Of a stretch of DNA of 64,000 nt, positions 34,107-45,552 are shown piece after piece. The position numbers were made by a program, and so were the translations under genes. The stretch lies in contig OX104130.1 of NCBI GenBank assembly GCA_944470555.2, positions 52,113,491-52,177,490 on the forward strand, written 5' to 3'. How positions within the stretch are numbered: position 1 is the stretch's first letter; each line of letters starts with the position of its first letter. Source of the stretch: Heterobilharzia americana (lineage: Eukaryota > Platyhelminthes > Trematoda > Strigeidida > Schistosomatidae). The notes beneath the pieces were generated by a model. The model saw nothing but the letters and a program-made list of their open reading frames with translations, ran no database searches and was not told the origin of the DNA.

Positions 34107-34925
34107 GCATTCGAAGAAAGAGCTTTAAGGAATTTTCATTGTCAACCTAAACTTTGGTGTAGATACCTAGATAATACCTTTGTGATCTTTAAGAAAACAG
34201 AACTTGAAAGCTTTTAACAGCATTTAAAGTAGATGTCAAATTTCATAAAATTCAGGAATCTACTGCATGAACGTTGAATTTCCTAGACTATCTTATTCAA
34301 AGAACATCTTTGAAGGGGAATTCAACATTAGAATTTACAGAAAACCTACACATTCTGATAAATATCTTAATTTTCAATCTGATCATCCAATGAACTTAAA
34401 AACCACAGTAGCATTGAACCTATTAAATAGGGCTAAAAATATTGTGACCGATCCAGTGGATAAAGAAAATGAAATTTCCAAAGTAAAACAAGACTGAAAA
34501 GAAATCATAGGTATTAACAATGACAGTCCCATATAGAAAAGATACTTCAGAACAAATGCAAAGAGTTTTTCTTCTAAGGATGGTATCAAATTCTTTGGAG
34601 AAAGCCTAAGTCAAAATGAAAGAAGTGATTCCAAAGATGACACAAAGAAACTGATAAAATATACAGGATGTGAAGCTAATTACATTGGTGAAAGTTGTAG
34701 ACAGCTAATGAAGTGGAATTAAAAACCTTAGAAAAGAGATCATCAATAGCCGTTCATACCATTGAAAGTGAACACAGAATTGATTTTGACTATGCTGATA
34801 TATAAGGGAAGGGTTTTCATTCACATAAACAAAGATTGACTTTGGAAGCCCTGCATACTCTAACGTCAGCAAATGCTTTAAACAGAAAGGAAGAAATAAA
34901 TCCGTCACCTACCTGACAGACTCTT
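34103..34925 (+). pseudogene. Penelope-like RT C-terminal part, frameshifted
   Basis: It starts KAFEERALRNFHCQPKLWCRYLDNTFVIF (from about 34104). The RT catalytic box should read YxDDT; here it is YLDNTF, so the second aspartate is lost. After a stop, a second frame (34267-34497) gives FNIRIYRKPTHSDKYLNFQSDHP and TVALNLLNRAKNIVTD, the well-known R-KPTHTDRYLN-SHHP block of Penelope elements. Later broken frames reach NYIGESC (34680-34700), likely the start of the nuclease. Inactive. Confidence 0.85.
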
Positions 34926-34939
34926 ATTCATACTGGGTG

Positions 34940-35290
34940 ATGAAGGTAAGGTAAGATGAAAATTCGGACCACAACCGGATTCGAACCAGCGACCACCTAG
35001 TTCCCGGCCCCATGCTCTACTAGCTGAACTGTGAGGTAACAGCCTACTTGGATTAGGTATGTGACACGGAGGAATACGTTGGTTCTTTCCCTGAAAATAG
35101 GATGACATAGAAATTTCCTGCAATCCCCTTATATACAGTCACAAGAAACGCTGTTAGCTCGGTTGATAGAGTATCGGGCCAGAAACCCGGTGGTCGCTGG
35201 TTCACATCGGGCCGCGATTCAAGTTTTCATTTCACCTTCAATCATCACCAAGTATAAATATAAGTCTGTCAAACTACGCCTACCTCAGAT
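34940..35290. repeat. Divergent tRNA-headed foldback repeat (no hammerhead)
   Basis: A minus-strand tRNA-like head (34965-35030) has B box GGTTCGAATCC on the minus strand and A-box-like TAGTAGAGCATGG. A plus-strand head (35152-35215) has A-box-like TAGCTCGGTTGATAGAGTA and B-box-like GGTTCACATCG. Both share GGTGGTCGCTGGTTC and end in the words TTTTCATTTCACCTTCAATCATCACC-like and AAGTATAAATA on the outer sides. About 110 bases separate them. The outer ends match 12160-12336. tRNA origin is clear; pol III activity is inferred. Confidence 0.65.
35041..35148 (+). repeat. 110-bp duplicated segment, first copy
   Basis: It matches 35691-35800 in direct orientation (AGCCTA-TTG-ATTAGGTATGTGACAC, TGAAAATAGGATGA, ACAGT-ACAAGAA). 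This copy is the spacer between the two divergent tRNA-like heads. Confidence 0.6.
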
Positions 35291-35690
35291 AGTTAAAATG
35301 ATAATGTGTATTTGTTAAATGCAAAGTCGTAAAGTAATGCTTATCTCTAGGATTTTTGGTTGTCACTTAGTGGTTACATAGTTGTTCTTATCTTTGGCTG
35401 TTGATGTGGTTTTTGTTCGCATTATTTGACGTTGACGATGCTTTTCTTAGTTACATATTGTTATATTTTATATTGCTATAATATAGCTCCCAACAATTTT
35501 GCTGATTGAATTGTTGTTTTATCAAGTCCAGTTGGTTACAAGCTAAAGTTGTAAAATGCCGGTTGTATTCTAACTTACGATGGATACCAGCTACGCACTT
35601 GATGGTGTAATGCTGGCCACGTTAACTTCACAGTAATTGCTTCCAATAAACAGGTAACCATAGTCCAGACCACCAATATACATCTAGTGA

Positions 35691-35800
35691 TAGCCTATTT
35701 GAATTAGGTATGTGACACAAGAATACGGTGATTCTTTCCTTGAAAATAGGATGATGCTTAGGAAGTTCCTACAACCACTTTGCATACAGTTACAAGAAGC
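35691..35800 (+). repeat. 110-bp duplicated segment, second copy
   Basis: Direct repeat of 35041-35148 at roughly 80% by eye, not flanked by tRNA-like sequence here. Confidence 0.6.
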
Positions 35801-37320
35801 TATTTTGTTAGTAAACCAACTTACTAATATTGTTGCAGATATGCACTTGAGATAAACAGACGCCAACTTTGGTGGTACAAGGAAATTACGCATGTATATT
35901 CTTACAATATGGAAATGAGAAAATGCAAGTTTCAAATGATACCTGTGTATGGTCGACCTTCATCTAAGTTTATCTCAATCATGTGCTACTAACGAGAAAA
36001 CTTCACAGCATTGGACCTAGTTGTATGAAAACCTAACTTCGTAAATGGGAAATAGAGGTAGTTGGGACCTACACTTTAACCTAGCACCTCTCCTTTAAGT
36101 CTACCATTGAGTGCACTGACTGTGAGCTTATTCTCTATGCTTATATAGTATTAAAACTACCACAGACCACGTAATTTTTATGTTTGTCTCATAGAGACGT
36201 CCCCTATACTGGTTTTATACTTTCATTTGCTAGCATTGACAACTTTTACTTCATCCAAAAATAAGCAGGAAATAAGAAGGTATATGTGCTTCTTATTGTT
36301 ATTTGCCTACCTTTGGCTTTTACTGCTCAGAAAACTTATATATTATCTTAACCTAGTCAGATGTCGCGTGCAAGTGAACAGACAACAATTGTAGCGCAGT
36401 TTGTCATCCTGTAGTGACTCCTTTGAGGAAATTAAACAGAGAATGGTTTGAGAATACACTTTTACGATTAAAAAAAAAAAGTACAAAAGTATCATTTCTC
36501 CTGCCATGCGAATTTGGGAAATACTCAAAGGCTACACTTAGTTACATAGCTAACGTGGCTTTTAGAATCAACAAAACTTCCTATATGTTGGAACTTAATC
36601 CACACAACTTTACAGAATTTACCACTGAGCTAATAAAAAACTGTAGCTAACCGTCTATGAGACTGCATCATGTATGCAACTCGGTTACTAGAGGGTTATC
36701 AATGTAGCTGTAAAAGTCTCAAGGCTGACCACTGAATATCGATCGCTTTTGCAATGAGATCACTGTAAGATGCATATGAATATACAACTGACAGTTTGAA
36801 GTATGGACCAAAAAATATATGAAATTAGTAAACCAGTAATTCTCACTGGTGTTTATACTTATTATCAGATCAGTTAGGCTTTTTTTTGCAGCCTTGACAA
36901 AATATGACAAAAATCACAGATAACAAGTCAAAGCTTTTCAGATATTGTCACTCTGTGATAAATATCACTTGATAAGTTGTATTTAACAATTAGCCAATGA
37001 ACAATGAACTGAGAACTTTTAGGAAAGCTTTCCCCACTTTTAGTATATCATTTGTATCGCTTAAAATAATCCAGGGAGTTTAGTTTTATACTGGCCAACT
37101 TCACCATGTTGATGGTTTATCAGTTTATTATCAAATCAAATTCTGATGAACTGAAAATGTCACTATTCTTTGTTTATATGTATCGAAAAAAGGTGGTTGT
37201 ATACAATTTGATCAACGTAAGTTTATTTAGCTGATTTATACAAGATATTTGAGCCAATCAGATTTGAGTAAACTCATTCAGAGTTGATAAGAATGACATT
37301 TGAAGGTTCAGTGATATTGT
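35801..37320. other. Unassigned sequence
   Basis: Open frames such as 36414-36650 (+, 78 codons) show no recognisable motif. No repeats noticed. Confidence 0.3.
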
Positions 37321-37321
37321 A

Positions 37322-37396
37322 AACTATGGTGAGATTTGAACTAAGGGTCTATGTATTGCCAGTCCCACATTCTACCAACTTACTAAAGAGGGCCAT
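37322..37396 (-). repeat. tRNA-like SINE head or tRNA pseudogene
   Basis: On the minus strand TTAGTAAGTTGGTAGAATG (A-box region) is followed about 30 bases later by TTAGTTCAAATCTCACC, a near-consensus B box GTTCAAATC. No intact cloverleaf ends were found. Confidence 0.45.
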
Positions 37397-37574
37397 TCAC
37401 TGACCACCTCCTAATTTTACTCCAGTTTTGGGGAGTCACTTTAACAAAAGAAGTCATTCTTGTGCAATATTTCCACGCACACTTCTATAGTGCCAACTGT
37501 TTGTTTGTTTTAATCCTTTGCAACTAAAAGAGCTCTGTCACCGCTTCTTCTGACCCCAATGCTGAAGTATATGA

Positions 37575-37790
37575 ACCTAAGGAGTTAGTTGGACGGAGCC
37601 AGTCGGGCAAGAAGCCCCACTTGACCCAGGTTTCGCACCTGTTGACGGTCGTGAGAAAAGTGTATCAGCAACCTTGATGAACTGATGTTCCACATGAGAT
37701 TCAAACTCGTGTTTCCCTGTGCTGCAGTCAGAGACGTTACTACTGACCTATTCGGGTCGCGATTGACTTCTTGTAGGACTAAATCAGGTA
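37575..37790 (-). repeat. tRNA-headed SINE, second type
   Basis: The minus strand has A-box-like ATAGGTCAGTAGTAACGTC and B-box-like CACGAGTTTGAATCTCATG (37690-37765). It is followed by GTGCGAAACCTGGGTCAAG and CTTCTTGCCCGACTGG. The segment at 38235-38330 repeats part of this body in the same orientation. Confidence 0.5.
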
Positions 37791-38234
37791 CGTTGTATGG
37801 TACCTAAGAATGTTAAGCTGCTCTCACGCATGCTGGTACTGGAAAAATGGCGTATAATTTATTTAAAAAGCTTGTAATATGAACCGCTTGAAGGCAACAA
37901 TCACATAATACTGTCCAAAAACATGAAGGTAACTGCATCATGAGATTATACGATTAACCGTATTGAGTAGACTGATGAAAGAACCAGCTAACAAATTACT
38001 GGTAATTATTTTATGGTATTCCACATTCATTCATAAAAACTTGGAAATGTGTAGAATATGTCATCAACTAATCAATATCATATTACCGTCTTCGTCTATA
38101 AATATCCCGCTTCAATAAACTATGGATTTACCCCTATTTATATGACTTTCATTTGTTTCTAAGTGTACTGCTTAATTATTGACAAAGGAATAAACACAAG
38201 TTGTTATTGCAATTCCAACATGGTAACATTCCGT
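37791..38234. other. No recognisable feature
   Basis: AT-rich, no motif. Confidence 0.3.
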
Positions 38235-38330
38235 AAACACTGGCAGAACTGGTATTAGATGGTAGGAGTCGATTGACAGGAAGCCGTAGACCTAGGTTTC
38301 ATGCTTATTGAACAGTCAGAAGCAATGTGC
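38235..38330 (-). repeat. Body fragment of the same SINE type
   Basis: GACAGGAAGCCGTAGACC and AGGTTTCATGC parallel GGGCAAGAAGCCCCACTTGACC and AGGTTTCGCACC at 37606-37640. Head sequence is not seen. Confidence 0.35.
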
Positions 38331-38575
38331 ATCTGCGACTGTGAAGAAATAGATCCCCCTCATTGATTTGGATCTCCTATCATGGCTTACTGTCGGTTAA
38401 TTTCCGACAACTAACACTAAAATGCAGTTCACCAGAATGGCACAAACCTCACTTTAAAGATCACAATGCAAACTTGATCGACTGATTTCAGGCGGTGCTA
38501 AATACTAAGGACTAAACGGCTGTATTAGTTACCCACTAATGGTCAGTAGTGTAGTGATAGAATCTGACCACCTCT

Positions 38576-38576
<1 letters not shown>

Positions 38577-38632
<56 letters not shown>
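38577..38632. repeat. (AT)n microsatellite
   Basis: About 27 AT units ending directly at a Penelope nuclease fragment. Confidence 0.95.
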
Positions 38633-38634
<2 letters not shown>

Positions 38635-39052
38635 TTCACATGCTCCTCTAAGCTGAGTACAGTGATCGCTAGATGCTGGTCCTGTCCAGAAAGGTTTAAG
38701 AACACTATCCTGCTTGGCTACAAAGAGGTAACAGTAGATCTATAGGAAGTGTGATGGTGGAATACCTAACCATTGCTGGTCATTCAGTTTCAACAACCAC
38801 CTCTTTTAAAATTATTTACAAAGTTAAAACGAACTTGCCAAAGTCAGTATGTATCCGCCTCCTTCGTACAGATAAAGCTTTACGGATTCAGATGGAAAAG
38901 CCAGAGTTCTGCATACAAAAGAAACTTGATTATTTTGTTATTTGTTCTAATGTACTACACTGGAATCACAAGAGTAAAAATAAGCCTTATAAGATGTATC
39001 CTTCCTTTCTATACCTTCCTTGCTTGCGAATCATTCATTAACATTTTATCAT
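38633..39052 (+). pseudogene. Penelope-like GIY-YIG endonuclease C-terminus
   Basis: The frame shared with the AT tract reads YQFTCSSKLS, the F-C-C start of the nuclease, but the YIG block is mutated. Then in a second frame come VMVEYLTIAGHSVS (the H-L-GH block), FKIIYKVKTNLP, CIRLLRTDKALRIQMEKPEFCIQK, matching the conserved FK-IYK-N-P-RLL-EALAI-KP-CxQK tail seen also at 51943-52020 and 58430-58470. It is 5' truncated at the (AT)n tract. Confidence 0.75.
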
Positions 39053-39144
39053 GTTAATCAACTCGTTATTCAAACTTAATCATCTTTGAGGCATTATTCA
39101 TCAAGGACTGACATCAGTTGGAGAACCGCTGAAAATCTGGGAGC

Positions 39145-39190
39145 ATTGGACAGTTGTTTTGTCCTAGTATGGGACCCTCAGCAGTGTGCA
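39145..39190 (-). ncRNA. Decayed second-family hammerhead (minus strand)
   Basis: The minus strand has CTGAGG followed directly by GTCCC (core A9 deleted) and GGACAAAAC in place of GGACGAAAC. Stem I words CACACTG and CAATG remain. Not expected to cleave. Confidence 0.5.
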
Positions 39191-39317
39191 CTAACGCCCC
39201 TGCTAGAGGTCAAACTCTCGACCTTCAAGTTTCACAGTGAACGAGTTAGCAATTCACCCAATGGGTTAGAGTTCAGTGGTTCACAGTTTCCTACTTCTGT
39301 CAACTCAAGACCGTGAG

Positions 39318-39366
39318 TCCGTGCTACTGAAGAGTCCTATATTAGAACGAAATGGCTGCTCATATA
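39318..39366 (+). ncRNA. Second-family hammerhead motif (plus strand)
   Basis: Core CTGAAGA (39327-39333) and GAAA (39349-39352) fit the consensus. Stem II is GTCC/GAAC with one mismatch. The cleavage segment reads GGCTGCTC, without the usual GTC, so cleavage is doubtful. Confidence 0.5.
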
Positions 39367-39400
39367 TTTTCAGTGATTCTCCATGATGAATGCTACCTTG

Positions 39401-42400
39401 AAAAAATTATGCATTTTGTTAGAAGAAAAATAAATCAACCATCTGAAACATAATTTTCATGCATTATTTGAAAGGTTAATGTTGGTTACTTGTATTTGTG
39501 CATTAGCCAATTATTTTCATACCAAGCTGAAAATCCGACCAGACAGAGCTTAACTACAACTGGCAACCACCTGTTCAAATGTAATAAATATTTTTTATCT
39601 GTTTCTAACCTGCCTACATAAGTAATATTTCACCTTCACCTCAGGAAAATATTAAAGTGGTATATGTAGATCATACATAAGTTGATTTATTTTTATTTCC
39701 TCTTTATAAGCATTCATCACTACCTAGTGCTGTTTTACAGAAGAAGTGAAATGAACCGAGCTCCGGACCACTTTTTAGTTGCTCATGTATGCCCATTCTG
39801 TGTTCCAGTAAGCCATCAGGCCAACTGCCCACTACTTACCATAGAAATATCCCGATTTTTCAAAGGTTAAATAGTCTGGACTATTCAATGGCTAATGAAC
39901 AGATAGTTGGCTAGAGTTGGTTCCTTTTATTCCGGTACTTGAGTGACAGAATGTGAAAAAAACACATTCAGTTGGAATAACCATTTATTCATATCACCAA
40001 CAGATTCTCACGTGAAGTTCTACACTGAGAAAGTTTCTGAATTCACATTTGTCGCATATAAACGAAGCAACCACAGATTTGTTGAGGTTCCTTTCAATAA
40101 ATAGTCAATCTGTGGTGATAGAAAGCATTTGTAAATGAACATTCAAGATTTGGACGCCAAAAATAAATTTAATCTGTGTAATATATACTACCGATAAATA
40201 CGAGTAGTTGGAAACGATTCATGAGAGATATCAGTGATCACTGGCTATATTTATATGATCTAAATGTCAAACTACCGCTTACAATAATTTGAAATTGTAC
40301 TGATGGATAATATACTTAACTCATTTGAACTGCTCAGACCTACTTCCAATCAAACAGTGAGCGTACTGCGCAGTAGTTTACTGTGCCCTAACTTGTAGTT
40401 GTGAGATATGGTCTTTAAATGGGTGACCCATAAGAAAACTTAGTAGGTTTTGATCACAAGTTTCTTAGGAACATTGTTTGTACTGTATAAGACTTTGCTT
40501 TAAGACAATATGGGATTTCCGGTTTAAGATACTTGCCATATACTCCTAATTTTGCCTGACTTCACCTATTATTTTCCTATAACCTAAAATAACTTGTCAT
40601 TGCTATTTTTGCACCGTTGCTACCTTTTATTTTTCTTACTGCTTCTGAAGGCTGAACTCTCATTGGTTGTTAACTTTCGACATATCAGTGAATTTAGTAT
40701 TGTCAAGGTCATCTAGAAGTATTTATATTCACCATTGCTCTCAACCGTTATGACTGTTGTTAAGACAATGTAAACAATCCGTCAACGGTCCATTTTCTCT
40801 TCTTGTCTTCGCATGTCAGTGGTATTGTTGTGGTAGTGGTTTACGCTCTGATTAGCGTTTAGAGTCGATTCGTTTGCGCGTTGGGTTTGCATCGCTCGTA
40901 GACTGTTAGGTTTCACTACCGGTCATAACAATATTCGACGCTTGAAGTTCGGTAAAAGTAACTATGACTTTCTGTGTAGCATATATGCGCTCTATAATTA
41001 CCTCTCAAGGTGTCAGCATGAAGAAGCTCTAGACAGGGAGGTCAACTGGTATTTGATTTGTGCTGCTGGCTTTTGAAAACCAGGTATGCTGCGTGCCTCG
41101 AGGATTATGGGTCGATCCTAGTCGCATACGACGATGAGTCTCATTGTGGCCCCGCTGTAAAGTAAACAATACACCGTTTGGTGGACTTAATAAAAACCGC
41201 AGTTGACAATATCCATGTACTCAAGATCAATGGAATGGATGTCTAAAGCAATGACGGTTTCGCTAGCCATCAGGATTCTGGCCAAAGCTCTAGGAGCAGT
41301 GCACCCGGAAGGTATGGTGAATACAGCTCCCCAGTTTCAGTATTCGTTGTTGTTGAAGCAAGCTTCCGAGAGACGAGTTTAGTTTGGAATCCTAGTATCG
41401 TTAGCCCTAGTCTTGGCTGCGTTTCATTAGCCTGAAGAGAGCCACCTCTGTGAATCTGTCCGCATTCTGGGTTTACCAGCCAGGTCCTCTATAGGAATAT
41501 CTTTCTGGGGAGGTGAACTTTACCTATGTTTGGGAGATTTCTGAGACTTCACCCACGTCTGCCGGCAGAGAGATGAGTCGACAACCTGATTATCCAGTGA
41601 ATGTGGATGTATTGATGCCTGGCATTTGGAAGGGTTAGAAGATAGCAATGATCCGTTGGAGCGGGTGTTAACAGAATGTTCTGGCTAGAGTGCTCATTTC
41701 TATGTCAATATGTTGCTTGGAAGCTTCCTACTTGTCAAGGATAGATTTGTGCTGGAACATTCATAGATCTGAAGACCGGCCTGGAACTTGGAGGTGAGCC
41801 ATAAATTGAAGTGAAACCTAAAAAGGTTTGTACTAAATAGTGGTGTATGTTGACAGTATAATTAGGTATAGGGAACTGTATTATTGAGTAAATATTATCA
41901 TTTTCTATCATGAATCTTTCAATAACTTTGATATGGTCAGCCAGCGGCATCCCGCATACGCTGTATAGGCGATGGTTAGTGTTCGTCAAACAGGGCCAGA
42001 TTACCCCTTTTATAGAAAGTTCTTAAACGGCCATATACTACAAAGCATATCCTTTATGCCCTCCTTATATGATGAAGTTTCGATATCAGAAACAAAATTG
42101 TCAATATTTTCTGTTAGATCCCATCCTAAACAGTTTGGACACTGAAAAGTAAGTGAGGCTTATTTCATTCCGAGTCGGATAGGTTACTGTCTCATTGAGA
42201 TGAAAAGATTTGCTGAAGGCAGTACAATTAAACAACACACATTCACCGACACCTTCTGACTAAAATTTGGCCAAAAGGAATCTGTTCGGAATACATGATC
42301 GACTATTCCAAAAGAGAATGTCTCGTCCAACGAATGAGTCGAAATTTCTATTCTCCTAGAGATTGAATTGAAAACACCTCTTGCATTCTCACGAAAGTGC

Positions 42401-42494
42401 TGGATACTGAGAGATGATTCGGAGGATGTTAAATGCTAGAACCATTATAACTCAGGCTGCATACATTCAAATATCATGTGATAAGCTGAATGAC
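39401..42494. other. Unassigned 3.1-kb stretch
   Basis: 40,700-41,700 is visibly less AT-rich than its surroundings and could be a decayed LTR or old element, but no motif supports this. The frame at 41735-41989 (minus) is unassigned. A weak tRNA-like pair of boxes near 40850-40900 was not accepted. Confidence 0.3.
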
Positions 42495-42622
42495 CGTAAA
42501 GGCTATCCTGGCAACTGATGAAATGACTATCAGAATTCGCAATTTTGACTTGGAAGGTAGTTTTTCACAAGATAGAGGAAAAATTGGTTATCTTAACATT
42601 TGTTAGGGTGGTTTTTAAACTA
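42495..42622. mobile_element. MITE-like inverted-repeat element, copy A
   Basis: The left end AGGCTATCCTGGCAACTGATG mirrors the right end AACATTTGTTAGGGTGGTTTTT. There is no ORF. The family consensus ends are GGCCACCCTAACAACTG with AACCAATCA inside. Confidence 0.55.
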
Positions 42623-42639
42623 GTTGCTCGATAAGGACT

Positions 42640-42768
42640 GAGTTTAAAAACCACCCTAACAACTGCTAAGATAACTAATTCTGGTTCCCTATTCCATGAA
42701 AAACCACCTTACCCAGAATACCGAAAACTGATTGGTCAGTTCGGCAGTTGTTAGGTCGCTTTTAAAGC
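42640..42768. mobile_element. MITE-like element, copy B
   Basis: Left end GTTTAAAAACCACCCTAACAACTG; right end GGCAGTTGTTAGGTCGCTTTTAAAG. It is adjacent to copy A, so A's right end and B's left end form a tight inverted repeat of about 30 bases. Confidence 0.6.
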
Positions 42769-43440
42769 CACTCCTCAATAAACCATGCTTTGAAATTTTG
42801 AATTTTCTAAATTATGTCATGCACACTCCACATGTGAACACCGTAATCTCGTCAATACACTCATTCGTATCATTTCACATATGATTGAACTAGATATTAG
42901 TGACATTGTTCAGAGACGTCCAAATGTCTATGTGCTTAACAGTTACCATAGTGATCAACTAATTCATAAGCCCAAGGGATTAGCACACCATATTGACACT
43001 ATTTCGTCTAACATCGTGTACACAAAAAACAGACAAATGTAAATAAAGAAAAATGATAAATTTTTAATAAACTGAAACTGTTATTTTAAAAATTATCACT
43101 GTAATTGTATCAACTACCTACTTTTTTAGTTGGATAATGAAATTTTGAAAACATTTTTAGATTGTTTTTCGAATATCAAATTAGAAGGCCAGTGGATTAA
43201 CTGAACCATCTGCTGCACATACATATATGTACACACACTATACACTTATAAATATACATACATGCACCCAAAAACTGGTATAGTTCACCTCATTTCGTCG
43301 TTATTTTAAGGATCGATAAAAATTAATGTCATTCAAAATCGAACATTCATCTTGACGACAAAAAAGATACAGTTTGACGCTTATATATCTCTACGACAAA
43401 TCGGCAATCAGTTTGCTACGCAGTACTCAACAGTTTAGCA
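42769..43440. other. No recognisable feature
   Basis: AT-rich sequence with short dinucleotide-like runs near 43220-43270. Confidence 0.3.
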
Positions 43441-43449
43441 GGGTATGCA

Positions 43450-43583
43450 TATAAAATGGGCCATCCTAACAACTGGTGAGATAACCAATCAGTTTTCTTT
43501 ATTTTATTTAAAACTACCCTCACAGAAGTAAAATCGAAAAGTGATTGGTTATCTGAGCGGTTGCTAGAGTGACCTTTAAAGTC
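43450..43583. mobile_element. MITE-like element, copy C
   Basis: Left GGGCCATCCTAACAACTGGTG and AGATAACCAATCAG; right TGATTGGTTATCTGAGCGG and TTGCTAGAGTGACC. The inner inverted block AACCAATCA/TGATTGGTT is perfect. Confidence 0.6.
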
Positions 43584-44944
43584 AGTCCGTAAAATCTGAC
43601 CAATCACATAGTGAACTGATGAAATGTGTTAGGTACTATCAGGCAAGCGTATTGTGCTATAGCTTCATCAGACCGCTGTGATAAAACCCAACCAAGTAGG
43701 GTTCAGAAACCCTACTAGCCACTAACAAACAATTTTTAGGCCTGTTACACGCACATGAGAACTACACAAGTGCAAAAAAATTACCAATAAGTCGTTCCGC
43801 TAGGCATATATTAAATTTAAGAACGTTTTTCTCACTAGCGTCTCATTATCTTTCTATGTTATGTCATATACTTCATTTGAAGTGATCTACTCAGACTGTC
43901 ATAATACGGAGATAAATTATTAGTTTTAAAAAAACACCAGTTTCATGAATTTACTGATAGAAGAACCCAATTTTATCCACTTAAATGAACTGAATGCCAA
44001 TAACCGCAATAACACAGACTGTTGAGAAAAGTTAGACAGGAAATAGGGAGAAAAAAAGGCTGTACAACAAACAGAAGTTAAAAATAGACCAATTTTATAG
44101 TGTAGATACTTAACCAATGCCTACCAGTAATTTTAACGATTATGACAACCATTTAGGAGCTGGTTTTTGGATAAATCGATAATTGGTGCCAGCTATTGAA
44201 TCATGCTTAGTATGTACCGTATTTCACTGAGCAGTGTCATTACTTTGAAATGAAACACGTACTGTGGAAGGGGGGGGTAGGAGGATCCTAGTCGAAGACG
44301 GTTTAGCTGAATAGTAGCTGACAAAACTTAGATCCCAAGTGTAATGCAATACTTTATGTACACTGTGTTCGGTGGGAGATGACAGAATGGATAAACTATA
44401 TAACAGAACTGTCGAAAAATCGACTATGTAAAAAGATATCTTCTATGAACAGTTAGAATATGCTCAGAAGCTTCAAAATTTATCATTTTATTATAAATGA
44501 TACATGTTTTAACGATCTGTTGTCCAATACTTTCATATTCTGACAAATTAATTCAGTGGTAGATGTTCCGAAAAGGACTGATCAAGTATTGCTGATGTCG
44601 ATGATTATAAACTATTAGATTGATGAATACTGTTTCGGTTGTATATCTGCTTGTTCGTCAGCTGATTGTACCAGTATCCTAAAATAGCTTTGATTGTGGT
44701 TGTTGAGATTAGTTAAATATTCCCCTGGCCTACTGAGTAAGTTATTTTACACCAACGCATACACATACACCTAAGTGTTTACTTATCAAACAGATCTTAA
44801 GCACATAATCATTCTTATAAGCACAGGCAGACCACATTCCTAGTTATTATAACACAAGAAATGGTAGATTTCACAGGTCTTCAAGTAAGTGAAATCTTGG
44901 TTCAGGAAAACTTTCAGCTGGTCTCCTCGAAACATCTTACACGA
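43584..44944. other. Unassigned sequence
   Basis: Frames up to 63 codons without motifs. A G8-9 run occurs near 44270. No repeats recognised. Confidence 0.3.
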
Positions 44945-45084
44945 TAACACGACATAGTGTTATTGCTTGTATTATACTGTGGCTGATTGGACCGAATTGA
45001 TTGGTCTCTGTTGGCGTATGGGCACCTATGTGGATGCCTCGATATACCTGTGTTCTAGTTATAGTAAAGATGGGTAGTGGCCAG

Positions 45085-45135
45085 TAGTGGAATCCAAGAT
45101 GCGCATTGCGTCCTATTTAAGACTCGTCAACGACG
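45085..45135 (-). ncRNA. SM-alpha hammerhead, mutated (minus strand)
   Basis: The core is TTGACGA (C3 lost, 45124-45130), and GAAA has become GCAA. GATTCCACTAC downstream is typical SM-alpha. Predicted inactive. Confidence 0.6.
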
Positions 45136-45287
45136 GTATAATACAAGCAATAACACTAAAACTATACCTGTAGCACAAGAAGTGGCTATCGTGGCTTGAT
45201 GATGTAGTAGATAACGCTCTGGCGTTTGAAGCGATCGTTGCAGAGTCCGAATCCTAGTGGGAACAACATCACTCACTGGAAAGCAGG

Positions 45288-45352
45288 CACATCCAGCTGA
45301 AGAGTCCCAAATAGGACGAAATGTCCATCCCTGATTCCACTGCTAGCCATAT
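45288..45352 (+). ncRNA. SM-alpha hammerhead (plus strand), core intact
   Basis: CTGAAGA (45297-45303) and GAAA (45318-45321) fit the CUGANGA/GAAA consensus. Stem II GTCC/GGAC is perfect with loop CAAATA. The substrate strand reads CCATCC before CTGATTCC, giving a shortened stem I. Confidence 0.7.
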
Positions 45353-45494
45353 CCATCTTTACTAGAACACGGCATACTTATTAGTTCCAGTGAGGAGTCT
45401 GAAACAGCGAAACAGTGAGTTTACTGCTTTCTTTATCATTATCGCAATGATAGATAGGGGAGACAGTATCACTCAAAAGGGAGAGAGGAAGATA

Positions 45495-45552
45495 CTTTTT
45501 CTCTGACGATTGCCAAATAGGACAAAACCCACGGCTGGATTTCAACGCTAGT
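45495..45552 (+). ncRNA. SM-alpha hammerhead, decayed tandem copy
   Basis: CTGACGA (45503-45509) survives, but stem II (TTGC/GGAC) is broken and GAAA reads CAAAA. CGGCTGGATTTCAACGC follows as in SM-alpha. It lies about 205 bases after the previous plus-strand motif. Confidence 0.5.

Larger units (their letters stand above)
39084..39400. mobile_element. Second-family tRNA-hammerhead foldback element
   Basis: The outer ends are inverted: TTTGAGGCATTATTCATCAAGG on the left, and the reverse of ATGATGAATGCTACCTTGAA on the right. Inside lie a minus-strand hammerhead (39145-39190), a minus-strand tRNA-like head (39195-39280, B box GAGAGTTTGACC-like) and a plus-strand hammerhead (39320-39365). It has the same architecture as 62346-62650. 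Confidence 0.6.

Noticed and set aside
40838..40910. tRNA-like gene
   Set aside because: TAGTGGTTTACGC and GGGTTTGCATC resemble A and B boxes, but spacing and the rest of a cloverleaf do not fit.
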